DNA of 64,000 nt, from NCBI RefSeq assembly GCF_024807655.1, contig NZ_JANUCR010000006.1:1-64000 (forward strand), in the 5' to 3' direction. Numbering within the stretch: position 1 is the first letter of the stretch; each line of letters begins with the position of its first letter. The translations under genes were made by a program, and so were the position numbers. The notes below the pieces were generated by a model. That model was given only the letters and a program-made list of their open reading frames with translations. It was not told the origin of the DNA and did no database searches. Shown here in pieces: positions 30,164-39,500 of the stretch. This DNA is from Methanococcus voltae. GTDB taxonomy: Archaea; AGJL01; Methanococci; Methanococcales; Methanococcaceae.

Positions 30164-31417
30164 CTAAGGCTTTAAAATTGTAGCATTTTGTACAACTGTT
30201 TGAGTTGCATTAGCTACATTTTGAGTATTTACACCGTTCATCTGTTGCATTACTTGTGATGCAATTGCAGTCGGGTCAGAACCCGAACTTAAAACAGATA
30301 TTGCAATAATTCCAATAATTGCAAGTATTAAAATAAGCTGTAATGTAGTACCATTTATCAATTGGTTACTATTTGCAGTTTTTAAGCTTACAATGTGGTC
30401 AACATTTGCATCTATTGCTTGTGAGCTTACGCCCATCGCATATTGTTCAACAGCTCCATAATCCACAGGAGTCCAGAATGAAACAGTATCGCCTGCAACT
30501 TGATTTTCTAAAATAGCAAAGTTAATTGTTGGAAATCTTGATTTAAAAGAAAGTAATTGTTTTTTTAAGTCATTTAATCTTAATTCTCTAATTTCATTGT
30601 AATCTAAATTACTTTTAATTTTATTTAATTTATTAAAAAGAAGTTCATTATTATTTGCCCTATCTATTAGCTGATTATAAGCATTAGAATTTACAAATTC
30701 TTTTAATTTTAATTTGATTTTATCTTTTTGAGTATTTGGTTGATTTAATAATATTGCATATTCTGAAAATATATCAATATAATAATTAAATTCTGATTCA
30801 TTACATAGTTTTTTAAGCTTTTCAAATTCTAAAATCGGTGATTGAGCTACAAAAGGTTCTAAGGCATTCTGTGAACTATTTTCAACTATTCCAAAATCTA
30901 CATAATGACTATAACGATTTTTAACTTCGTTTATTTTTTGATATAAGTAATCCATTCTTTTTTGTTCGGGGTCTGTTTTGTATTCCCTTGAAGATAGTTC
31001 AAAGTATTCTTTTAACATACCCATAAATGTGTTAAATTTAGCCCTTCCAAGCATATCGTCTAATATTTTCAACTGTCTCGAGGTTTCGGAGTCATTTGCA
31101 ATACCTGAATTTAGTGTTATTTTTACACAGGGCATCCCAAATCGTCTGTACCATTTTAAATTTGAGTTTAAAATATGTGTTCTTTTTCCTGCAATCATTA
31201 CTTCAACGCCTGCAGTATCTCTATTACCTAAACATATCATATCTTCACTAATATGTTCTACAATAACTATATTTGGGTTTCTCATACGCTTTGTAAAAGC
31301 TGAAACGATTGTTTTTAGTTGAGCAGGCACAAAAGACCTATATTTTAACCAAAACCAAGCAAAATATAATGTTATACAAGTTATCCCACCATACAATCCC
31401 AATGATACTAAATCCAT
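30164..31417 (-). CDS. Large protein with terminal membrane helices
   Basis: A 417-residue protein. One membrane helix is at the N-terminus (~7-24), a large soluble mostly helical region follows (rich in Asn, Lys and Leu; ~30-365), and a second helix lies near 366-385 (LQLILILAIIGIIAISVL) before a polar Gln/Asn tail. Both ends could be anchored in one membrane with the middle on the same side. It is placed downstream of the ATPase and main membrane protein. Family unknown; an assembly scaffold or fusion protein is possible. Confidence 0.6.
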   Translation of the reverse strand: MDLVSLGLYGGITCITLYFAWFWLKYRSFVPAQLKTIVSAFTKRMRNPNIVIVEHISEDMICLGNRDTAGVEVMIAGKRTHILNSNLKWYRRFGMPCVKITLNSGIANDSETSRQLKILDDMLGRAKFNTFMGMLKEYFELSSREYKTDPEQKRMDYLYQKINEVKNRYSHYVDFGIVENSSQNALEPFVAQSPILEFEKLKKLCNESEFNYYIDIFSEYAILLNQPNTQKDKIKLKLKEFVNSNAYNQLIDRANNNELLFNKLNKIKSNLDYNEIRELRLNDLKKQLLSFKSRFPTINFAILENQVAGDTVSFWTPVDYGAVEQYAMGVSSQAIDANVDHIVSLKTANSNQLINGTTLQLILILAIIGIIAISVLSSGSDPTAIASQVMQQMNGVNTQNVANATQTVVQNATILKP

Positions 31418-31427
31418 TTAATCACCT

Positions 31428-31991
31428 TTATTTTTTGAATATTCTATTAATAAATGACCTGTTTGGTGTAGGTTCTTCATCATCTACTTCATATTTAGCA
31501 ATGTTATAATTCCTAAATACGTTATTTTGTAATTTTGCACCGATTGAATCGCTTAAATGTATTCTTAAGTAATTTTCTCGTTCAGATTCATATAATACAG
31601 ATTTTGAACTAATTGCACAAGATGGTAAACCTACATTTTTATGAATATACCTTTTTAATTTAGTTTCAGCAATGATAATCTCTTTTTCCCATTCTGAAAT
31701 ATTACCTAATGTTGCACCTACACTCAAAAGCAAATCCTCTTCTGACGTACTTCGTGAAATTATATCTAAAACATCGTTTTTTACATTTTGAGAAATTGGT
31801 GTTTGTTGAATTGGTTGTTCATTGCCTTCAAAAAAGTCATCATAGTATTCATGTCGATTTTCATCTTCATTAGGTTCTTCTTCATAATATTCTTCGTCTT
31901 CGTCATTTTCTTCACGATTTTGATATTTCATAATTATTAGCCTTTGTAATTCTTCAGGCGATAATTCTTCATTGTATTGCACTATACTCAC
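31428..31991 (-). CDS. Acidic soluble protein of the virion module
   Basis: A 187-residue protein with a highly acidic segment (~22-60, rich in E, D, Y and N) followed by a mixed helical domain (DIISRSTSEEDLLLSVGATL) and a basic C-terminus. It overlaps the upstream gene by four bases. Unknown function. Confidence 0.6.
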   Translation of the reverse strand: MSIVQYNEELSPEELQRLIIMKYQNREENDEDEEYYEEEPNEDENRHEYYDDFFEGNEQPIQQTPISQNVKNDVLDIISRSTSEEDLLLSVGATLGNISEWEKEIIIAETKLKRYIHKNVGLPSCAISSKSVLYESERENYLRIHLSDSIGAKLQNNVFRNYNIAKYEVDDEEPTPNRSFINRIFKK

Positions 31992-32254
31992 CTCTTTTTA
32001 AGTCTGTCCATTTTAATATCTTCTAAAAGCATTAAGAAATTACATATTACAGCAATTAATGATAAAAAGCCCAAAATTATAGCAATCGTATCAACATACC
32101 ACAAATTAGAAGACATTAACATATAACTTAGTATTAAACTACTGCAAGATGTAAACAAAGCTAATATCTGATATTTTGCAAAATCTAAGTTAAAATAAGA
32201 TATAATTAATAAAATAATAATTGTTAAAAATTCAGCAGTTATAAAATCCATCAA
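31988..32254 (-). CDS. Membrane protein of the virion module
   Basis: An 88-residue, strongly hydrophobic protein with three likely helices (LTIIILLIISYFNL, ILALFTSCSSLILSYML, IIL-GFLSLIAVICNFLMLL) and a basic end (KMDRLKKR). Unknown family. Confidence 0.6.
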   Translation of the reverse strand: MMDFITAEFLTIIILLIISYFNLDFAKYQILALFTSCSSLILSYMLMSSNLWYVDTIAIILGFLSLIAVICNFLMLLEDIKMDRLKKR

Positions 32255-32338
32255 ACCACCTATAAGATTAATTGATTAATTTTGTGAAAAAATAGATAAA
32301 AAAAGAATTGAGAGGGTATATTTTTAAAATATGATTTT

Positions 32339-32701
32339 TTACATTCCACCGCCTTGTTGTCTTCCACCGCCGAAGAAACCGAGAGATTGAAGCAAAATAC
32401 CTGCACCCAATACCATTGGAATAATTACAAGTAAGTTAAATGTACTACCGGTTAAACTGGTTAACATTGTTGCTGCACCATAGAGTGGTGAAGTACTGTT
32501 TATCATTTGCATCATAATAGGTGAAATTTGTCCCAATATACCAATTACTATGAAAAGCATTATAATAACGCCTGCAATCGCATTAACTTGTGTTTGAACC
32601 CAACCATCACATTTAGAAGTTGCGATAAGTTTTGCATATTCTGCAATTTGTTTATAATTTATATTTCCTTCTTCTTCTAATTTTTGAAGCTTACCTAACA
32701 T
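32339..32701 (-). CDS. Candidate major membrane capsid protein
   Basis: A 120-residue protein with a polar helical N-terminus, two long hydrophobic helices (VNAIAGVIIMLFIVIGILG and STFNLLVIIPMVLGAGILL) and a glycine-rich end (GGGRQQGGGM). Two-helix hydrophobic proteins of about this size are the capsid proteins of spindle-shaped archaeal viruses. The gene has its own upstream spacer of 120 bp and lies next to the ATPase. Both facts suit an abundant structural protein. The homology is not proven from sequence alone. Confidence 0.55.
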   Translation of the reverse strand: MLGKLQKLEEEGNINYKQIAEYAKLIATSKCDGWVQTQVNAIAGVIIMLFIVIGILGQISPIMMQMINSTSPLYGAATMLTSLTGSTFNLLVIIPMVLGAGILLQSLGFFGGGRQQGGGM

Positions 32702-32821
32702 TTTTTTACCCCTTTAATTTTTTTAGTAATTAATAATTATTTTATATTATTATATAATAAGAAGTATTCTTGTTGTAATATAAAATACTGTTTAATGCGT
32801 ACTTTTTTGAACATTTGTGAA
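32702..32821 (-). promoter_or_regulatory. Promoter region of the candidate capsid gene
   Basis: These 120 bp are very AT-rich. Read leftward, a TATA-type block TATATAATAATATAAAAT lies at about 32738-32755, roughly 40-55 bases before the start at 32701, and GGGGTAAAAAA immediately precedes it. The separate promoter suggests higher expression of this gene. Confidence 0.45.
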
Positions 32822-34045
32822 CTAATTTACAAGTATTTTAGTTTTTAAATTTAACATATATTTTGTAGTAATTAATTTATTTTCATAACAAGTATGAAGT
32901 TCTTTTAATGAAGTATCTATATCATACTCCTTTTTTAAAAATTCAAAGAATTCCCGTATTAATTTATAGTAATAACGTTTTGTTATTTCGTTATTGGCAT
33001 ATATTTGCTGTAAATAGGCTAAACATTGAGTACTATCTTTATCTTGATAGTATTTTGCAATAACTTTGTCTTTAAAGCCATGATTTGAAGAAATGGGTAT
33101 TTTAGATTCTTCTTGTTCTTCTTCAGGATGTTTAATAGTTCTTATACTTGCACGTATCAAATAATCCCTTACTTTTAATTTTTTAAAGCTTTGAAATCCA
33201 AAATTACCATTTTCAATAAGATATTCCCCTTTTCTTAGTCTTTTAACAACTGATTTATCTATGTCACGGGAATTAGGAACAGAAGCAGCTTTTAAATAAA
33301 TATAATATTGAAATTTACCTACAATATGATAATCTAAGTCAAAAGAGTTGTGAACTCCACAATAAAGAGATATCCAAGATTTCCTATAGTCTTTAAAATT
33401 CGTGGTAAATCGCTCTAATATCCTATATGCAATACCTTTAAATGTAGCAGGGAATAAATCGTCCGCTTCATCTATAAATATGCTCGTCCATTTTGCATAA
33501 TCCAAAGTAAGATAATAATCAAAGAATTCAAACCAAAACAAGTTATTATTTTTAGTATTTTTTTCTTTATCGGAAAATGTAAGGGTATTGGTTGATTCAA
33601 TAGTTTCAATTAGTTTGGGAGACACCTTATAAGTTGTAGGTGTATATACAACGTTTAAAACGCCTTTTTCAAAATTTGACACCAATTCTTTTATATTTTT
33701 GTATGATTTTTTATTTAAATCTGATTTAACCCGTGAATCCTCTGTAATTTTAAAAATATCAACTTCATCGTTAATATGATGATGAATTAAAACCTTTTCT
33801 TCCCAATCATCTAAATAATGATACGACTCAGTGTCCCTACCTCTCCATATTACAAATTCGTTATCCAATAATTGCATAGCAAATCTTAACATTAATGTTG
33901 ATTTACCAGTCCCAGGCGGTCCAGTGATTAAACACTCTTTACCACCATCTGCATAGCTACGTTCTAATGATTTTTCAGTTAATTCCCAACCATTTTTTCG
34001 AGCTACGTCTCGACCATTTCCAAAGAATGCTCTTTTTAGATTCAT
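32822..34045 (-). CDS. P-loop ATPase (HerA/FtsK-like packaging or secretion ATPase)
   Basis: 407 residues from the ATG at 34045, which has GGAGGT seven bases upstream. Walker A is GPPGTGKST (~42-50) and Walker B is SIFIDEADDLFP (~188-199). A QxxH-like GVHNSFDLDYH segment follows. Layout resembles virion-assembly ATPases of membrane-type archaeal viruses and Zonula-occludens-toxin-like proteins. The C-terminal ~100 residues form a helical extension. It is probably the genome-packaging or particle-extrusion motor of element B. Confidence 0.75.
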   Translation of the reverse strand: MNLKRAFFGNGRDVARKNGWELTEKSLERSYADGGKECLITGPPGTGKSTLMLRFAMQLLDNEFVIWRGRDTESYHYLDDWEEKVLIHHHINDEVDIFKITEDSRVKSDLNKKSYKNIKELVSNFEKGVLNVVYTPTTYKVSPKLIETIESTNTLTFSDKEKNTKNNNLFWFEFFDYYLTLDYAKWTSIFIDEADDLFPATFKGIAYRILERFTTNFKDYRKSWISLYCGVHNSFDLDYHIVGKFQYYIYLKAASVPNSRDIDKSVVKRLRKGEYLIENGNFGFQSFKKLKVRDYLIRASIRTIKHPEEEQEESKIPISSNHGFKDKVIAKYYQDKDSTQCLAYLQQIYANNEITKRYYYKLIREFFEFLKKEYDIDTSLKELHTCYENKLITTKYMLNLKTKILVN

Positions 34046-34075
34046 AAGAAATACCTCCAAGATCGTGAACAAAAG

Positions 34076-34125
34076 TGAAATACCCCGAAGGGGGAGGGGT
34101 ATACATATATATAATAGACTTACGA
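34076..34125 (-). promoter_or_regulatory. ATPase promoter with hairpin at the transcript start
   Basis: Read leftward, the TATA-like TTATATATATG (about 34104-34114) is followed by ATACCCC, a loop, and GGGGTAT (about 34080-34102). This 7-bp stem lies where transcription should begin or in the first bases of the leader. It may be an operator or control translation. Two TTACGAAA-type direct repeats lie just upstream (about 34118-34133). Confidence 0.45.
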
Positions 34126-34195
34126 AATTACGAAAAAAAATTATTGCAAAAAGTTGCTTGGATGATTTGTTTTTTTTAAAAAAGAAAAAATAAAT

Positions 34196-34618
34196 TTAAT
34201 GTTCATCCAAAAATGATTGTTTTTCAAAAGCAACTTCATCAGCAATATTTAATAATAAATAATATAATCGATTATTAATTTTATTTAATTTATTAATTTT
34301 TGATTTATAAAGTTTATAATCTTCAGTTCCAAGAACTTCCTGACCCGAACGATAGCGATGATATAAATCAAAATTAGTAGATAAATTTATTTTATCAATT
34401 TTATTATGTAATTGGTAAAGTTCATCAGACGTATTCATTAATCGCATATAATATTCAGAGTATTCTGTTTTTAATCTCTTCTTTTTTTCTTGAACAATAT
34501 ATAATAAACTTGTAATTGCCAATTCGAGAGCTTTAATATTTAATTCAATATCATTACCCCTCGAATATTGAAGTATTAAAAAAATAGTGTTGTTTGCAAC
34601 CATATCTAAATCAGCCAT
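34196..34618 (-). CDS. Hypothetical helical protein
   Basis: A 140-residue, nearly all-helical soluble protein with long amphipathic stretches (KINKLNKINNRLYYLLLNIADE). It starts on the last base of the preceding stop region. No family was recognised. It precedes the ATPase but is separated from it by a promoter. Confidence 0.6.
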   Translation of the reverse strand: MADLDMVANNTIFLILQYSRGNDIELNIKALELAITSLLYIVQEKKKRLKTEYSEYYMRLMNTSDELYQLHNKIDKINLSTNFDLYHRYRSGQEVLGTEDYKLYKSKINKLNKINNRLYYLLLNIADEVAFEKQSFLDEH

Positions 34619-35142
34619 TATTCCACCTCAAAGTGAGCTACCTCAAAGTGAGCTGGTACTACTAACTTACGGGAAATCTTTATAAGTCCGATTTCTTTTG
34701 CCGTATTATATAGCAACTCTGAAAACATAATTAATAATTTAGGATTTGGTACAGTGTATTCACAAGATATATGAATTTTCTTTTGTGATCTTGTTTGTAG
34801 TTCGGTGATTCTTTTACTTTTTTCAATATGGGGTACAATTTCAACAAACGAAGATGCACCAATTTGATATTCAATTAAAATAAAGTAATCATTCATATTT
34901 TTAGACCATGATGAATAATATTTTTCAAAATAAGACATTAATTTTAAGTTATTGTCAGTTTTAGGAATATCTTCCTTCAGTTCAAAAAATATATTTGCAA
35001 TAATTGCAATAACTTCAGAATAAGATTTTAATTTTAAGTTATTGGATAATTTTGTAGAAATAATAAATTCTTTTAAAAATAGTACTTTGGTTGCTAATTC
35101 TTCATTTAATTCCCTATTCTTTGATACTTGTTCCGTAATCAT
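34618..35142 (-). CDS. Hypothetical helical protein with duplicated C-terminus
   Basis: The start at 35142 is preferred because GAGGG stands upstream; a frame from 35172 overlaps more of the zinc-ribbon gene. The 174-residue product is helical with a short beta region (KKIHISCEYTVPNPK). It ends in AHFEVAHFEVE, produced by a perfect 15-bp tandem duplication at about 34624-34653. Unknown function. Confidence 0.6.
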   Translation of the reverse strand: MITEQVSKNRELNEELATKVLFLKEFIISTKLSNNLKLKSYSEVIAIIANIFFELKEDIPKTDNNLKLMSYFEKYYSSWSKNMNDYFILIEYQIGASSFVEIVPHIEKSKRITELQTRSQKKIHISCEYTVPNPKLLIMFSELLYNTAKEIGLIKISRKLVVPAHFEVAHFEVE

Positions 35143-35464
35143 AACAACCCTCTGCAACTTTATTAATTGCAATTTCTATAACTTTATAATCAAGGTATTG
35201 AGGATGTCTTTGTTTAACTTTCTTTATTTCGTTAAAAAATAGTTTTTTCTTATTTTCTGATAAATTGTATTTCTTAGAAATCTTACCAGCTTTGCTTTTT
35301 ACAGTGTTTAATGAACTACATTGAGCATTGTTCATAATTGCGTCATTTAACAAAGTTCCACATCCTGAATCATATATTACGGGAAATTTACCTGCTGCGT
35401 AATAATCCCTCTGACCATAATCTAAAAAAACTTCTTCACATCGTGGACATATTTTTAATTTCAC
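35114..35464 (-). CDS. Zinc-ribbon protein, first gene of the virion operon
   Basis: A 116-residue protein with CPRC (residues 6-9) and later C residues (SGCGTLL, NNAQC) that could complete a zinc ribbon, followed by a basic helical domain. It is the promoter-proximal gene of the leftward module near the right attachment site. The product may be a transcription activator of the module. This is inferred from position and the ribbon. Confidence 0.6.
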   Translation of the reverse strand: MKLKICPRCEEVFLDYGQRDYYAAGKFPVIYDSGCGTLLNDAIMNNAQCSSLNTVKSKAGKISKKYNLSENKKKLFFNEIKKVKQRHPQYLDYKVIEIAINKVAEGCYDYGTSIKE

Positions 35465-35653
35465 AATATCACCAAAATATTATATATGATATATCGTATA
35501 CAAAAGGACAATATTGACATTTAAAATATAGATATGTCATATATATCTGTAATCACAAGGTGTGTCCTTCATACAATATAGAAACTTCTTTGGGAGAAGT
35601 AATAATACATATAAATGTGGGTATATATTACGATTTCCTCGTTTTTTAATATT
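35465..35653. promoter_or_regulatory. Right end of element B with virion-operon promoter
   Basis: Near-palindromic blocks TATGATATATCGTATA (about 35485-35500) and ATATGTCATATATATC (about 35530-35545) lie upstream of the zinc-ribbon gene and probably contain the TATA element and an operator. The remainder up to the attachment site shows no gene. Confidence 0.4.
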
Positions 35654-35706
35654 CTGCTAATCCCGTTGAGCTCTGCTCAACCCGCGTTCAAATCGCGGTC
35701 TCCGCG
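35654..35706 (+). other. Attachment site: second tRNA-Ser(GCU) 3' fragment
   Basis: Identical over 53 bp to 9798-9850, starting with the anticodon loop CTGCTAA and ending TCTCCGCG. It separates element B from element C and is presumably the product of tandem integration by near-identical integrases at the same tRNA gene. Confidence 0.85.
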
Positions 35707-35928
35707 TATATTCTGTTTTAAAGTATTTTACGAAGTTTAAATTTTTACGATTTTTAAGAAATTAACGGGATAATTTTTGCAACTATTCCGTTTTTCTTAT
35801 AAGAATCAAGCATTTATTAAGGTTATTATTGGATTTAAAAGGCATTTTACAATTTTCGTTTTCGGAAAAGTTCACGACAGTGCAACGGGATTAAGACGAA
35901 GTTCTCACTTTTATGTCTTAAAAGAAAA
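35707..35928. repeat. Element left-end sequence, copy 2
   Basis: This matches 9851-10077 of element B at about 90% by eye. Here it continues without interruption into sequence that in element B lies beyond the CBASS genes (TTACTTCAAAA at about 35959 matches about 11691). It therefore represents the unoccupied form of the CBASS insertion site. A 65-codon frame (35777-35974) crosses it but is broken in copy 1. Confidence 0.75.
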
Positions 35929-36509
35929 ACATTATAATGTAATATTGGCTGGAGAATTTACTTCAAAATTGTAAATTTTGTATCTGCAAAATGTTTGTAT
36001 GTATAAAATTTTCAGGTTAGGGTTAGGAAAAAGTAGTATTACTGGGTTTTTATGCTTCTTTTATATAATGGAGTATGTAAACGTCTCAAAAAACCTAACC
36101 TAAACCTAACTTGACAGGTTAGGTAATACTTATTATGAATAAAAAAAATAATGTAATAATTAATATGACAAATATATTATATAATATTATAAATCTTATA
36201 AATCCTAACTTACTAAGTTAGGTTTAGGTTAGGTTTCAGGTTAGGTTTTTAAGACGATTGAGAAGAGAATATAACAAAATAATAATATATATTATATATT
36301 TATATTTCCTAACCTACCTAACCTAACTTTTCAGGGTTATCAAACTTTTTTTTAAAGAAAAATAAAACCTAACCTGGGAACCTAACCTAACTTTTACATT
36401 TTTTAAGTTATGGTCATATTATTTTAAAAAATATCTCCTAATATATATTACATTTAGATGTATGGATATATTATTTTTTAAAAAAAATAAAGATGGCTAT
36501 ACACCACCT
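35929..36509. other. Putative replication origin of element C with CCTAAC iterons
   Basis: This 581-bp gene-free region holds about 16 copies of CCTAAC(C/T) or its complement GTTAGG between 36014 and 36392. Examples are AACCTAACCTAAACCTAAC (about 36091) and AGGTTTAGGTTAGG (36220). A/T-only tracts lie between. It is positioned as in element B, directly downstream of the initiator gene. The iteron core differs from that of B (GGTAAC). Confidence 0.75.
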
Positions 36510-39500
36510 TTACAATATTTGTATTTTTCCAACTCTTGGATAATGAATATAACATTTATCTTCTAATAATTTAAATATGGATTTTACATCTCTCTCATCT
36601 CTGTCCAATGCAATACAAACTTTTGTTATTAATAAATATTCTTCAGTAGGTTCATTGTGATTCTTTTCAATTTCTTCTTTTATTAATGTAAAAGCAAGTG
36701 ATGCATCTTTACCCAAGTTCCTTTTTACATTAATTTCTTTTTCAAAATCTTCATCCTGCCCAACTTCTTTTAATGGCATCCATATTGCCTTTTTTCCTCC
36801 GCATCCTTTTATCCAAGCTGTTTTATAGTCCCAATATGCTTTTAACTTACCAACTTCTGCAACGTTATATTTTTCAATATCTAAAATATCATAACTGTCT
36901 TTTGTAATTATTAAATAAGCCATTTTCTCTTGTATTTTAATATCTAATCCGTGTGACCTTAACATAGTGTATAAATTTTCTTCAACACCTGGTGATGCGT
37001 CATATAATAAATCATAAATGTCGTAGGTTCTACCATCTTGATTAAATCGTATGTTTCTTCTAACACTTTCAATAATACACTTTCTAATAGCTTTATCTGG
37101 TGTATTAACTGCTGAATAATTTTCAACTGGATAGTCTGAACTTGGTGTGTAGGATTCTTCAAAGTATGAAAATATTGCTCCTAAAATTGCTCTACCTATT
37201 TTAATTACATTTTCTTTGGCTTTTTCCCTATCTCCGCTAAATTCTAAATTCTCGATTTGCTTGCCAATCATACTCAAATTATCATAAATCCATCTACCCA
37301 ATAGATGGATTTTATCATATAACCATCTGTATTCGTCTATTGTATTAACGGTTTTGATATCATCGATATCTACAATAATACAACGTGAAATTAAAGCCAT
37401 ATCATTAACATTTAAATCATTAGTTGTTATCAATAATGGTCTTATAACTGATGAACCGTTCCATTCCCCATCTCTTCTATATCTTTGTGTAACATCTTCA
37501 GCACCAGTTCCGATTCTTTTAATCATACCTTCAAGTTTCTTGGGAATCTCTTTTAATTCATCAAATAGCATCGGTAAATTTACCCACTGTTCTTCTTCTA
37601 ATCTTATACCTGTCCCTTGTGTAACTGCTTCACCATACTGATATTCTGAATTTAATAATAATTTACTAAATAATAATCTAACTCTTGCAGATTTACCCTG
37701 TGCGTGGAGACCTGTCACAATTAAATTGGGGAACATATCTATTTTTCTATTTGATAAAAAATAATACCTAAATACTGAAGCCATTGTATATTCAAGAATC
37801 CATTTTGAAACATCATCTTGTAAGTAAAGTTTCAAATGTTTTACAATCTTTTTAATATCGTCTTCTTCATATTTTTCATTAAATAGCTTAATAAAGTCCC
37901 TTTTGTAATGCAACATAGCTGTTTTACGTGGTAGTTCCCATTCTGGTGGCAGTATTATTGTATCTTTATTATAATATCCCCATGCTTTAGTTACTTTCTT
38001 GCATTCGTCAACCTCAAACTTTTTGAGAATCCATTTGTAAATTAAATCGTATTCATAAAGATATTTTTGATGTCCACCATTTCCACTTTTTGCAACTTCA
38101 ACAAAATCATAAAATGCGTAATCGTCAAAAATGTCTATAAATTCCTTATTTATTTCCAACTCTTTCCCCTTCAGTACATCGTGCAAGTCAAAGAAGTGTT
38201 TATTAACTAATTTGGGTTTTGTAAAGTAAGCTAATGACCTTGTTCTTACTATTTCTTCACCATCGCTATTGGTTCTTCGTTCAGTTTCTTTATTAATATT
38301 GTAAATTCCTCTGAAGCATTCCATTTCTAACTTACCAACGTTTCCCAACATTAAAGCTTCTAACTCTTCAACACTCTTTTCTTCAGCATTTATTTTTTTA
38401 ATATAATATGCTTTAAGAGGATTACCTTTTTTCTTATTTGCTAACCAGCAAGAACTACATTCTTGTATTGGACAATTCATACAATTTGTTGGAGCTCGTC
38501 TACTATTGAACCACTCTTCTAAGCTTCTTAAGGTCAATTCTTCATTAAAGTTATTTGAGTACTCTTTAAATATGCTTAAAGTCTTTGAAACATCTTCTCC
38601 CTCGTCTTGATTGAAGACCTTCATAAAGAAAGCTCTTAAAAATAATTGTATATCTCGATTAGCTTCTCCTTTTTTTCTAAGTTCCAAAGCTTTTTTAACA
38701 CAAGGTGGTACATAATCCCAGTTTATTTCCTCGATAGATTTAAAATCCCTTTCTTCATAGTCTTCTTTTAAAACTTCATCTTTATAATTTGTATAATTCT
38801 TAAACTGATTAATAACAGCATTATAATCATATTTAACGTCGTTTATCTCTAAAACTCTTCCTTTTTTAGAAATATACTTTTTATTATCGCTGAATGGGAT
38901 TCTTAAAACTCTTGCTAAATCATAAATGTTAGAATCTCCATTTACAACTTTATTATTTTTATTGTCAAATTCAATGAGTTTTTTAAACTCTAATAATCCT
39001 TTTTCTCCTATTGGATAATCTAATAAATAATATAATTGTATTCCATGACCTGTAAAAAAACTAAATGTTGGCTTCAGGGGTAAATTTAAACTTTTATAAT
39101 AATCTTCAACTAACTTGTGAGCTTCCAAGTCAGTTATCTTAGTAATATCTTTTTCTAAAAACTTTTCATCTTTTTTAAGGTCTCCATAGCCTAAAACGTC
39201 TTTAAGTACATCAATATCTATAGGGATTATGGATATATTATCAAATGTAGCGTCCTTAGTACCTTTATGTTCTTTTCTTAATCCAATACCATAATAAACA
39301 CTCATTAGATTATTAAGTGTGATACTTTCCGCTAAAAACTTTGGTAATTCATTAGGATATTTAAAATATTTTTGAACTGGTTTACCATTGCTATTAAACG
39401 CTCTAAGCTCTATAAACTTATCTTCATCTATATTTTTAGATGCTATATCAAATACAGACCTGAAGAATACATTAACTGTATTGCTTAATTCAATTTTTCT

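Larger units (their letters stand above)
9798..35653. mobile_element. Integrated element B (25,856 bp, tRNA-Ser attachment sites at both ends)
   Basis: The element is bounded by two identical 53-bp tRNA-Ser 3' fragments. Its order is: attachment site, shared ~230-bp end sequence, CBASS operon, iteron origin, PrimPol-helicase, tyrosine integrase, small early genes with an AbrB-like pair, winged-helix regulator, small genes, serine recombinase, and a leftward virion module (20287-35464). The virion module has many small membrane proteins, one ATPase and no tail or double-jelly-roll genes. This fits a membrane-type particle such as a spindle-shaped or oblate virus; A3-VLP of M. voltae comes to mind, but I cannot confirm it. 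Confidence 0.8.

Noticed and set aside
35777-35974. 65-codon rightward frame across the shared left-end sequence of element C
   Set aside because: The matching sequence in element B (9918 onward) has stop codons in this frame, and the start would be a TTG with no ribosome site. Kept only as a possible decayed frame.
36014-36392. Telomere-like GGTTAG repeats
   Set aside because: The spacing is irregular, both orientations occur, and the position beside the initiator fits origin iterons.
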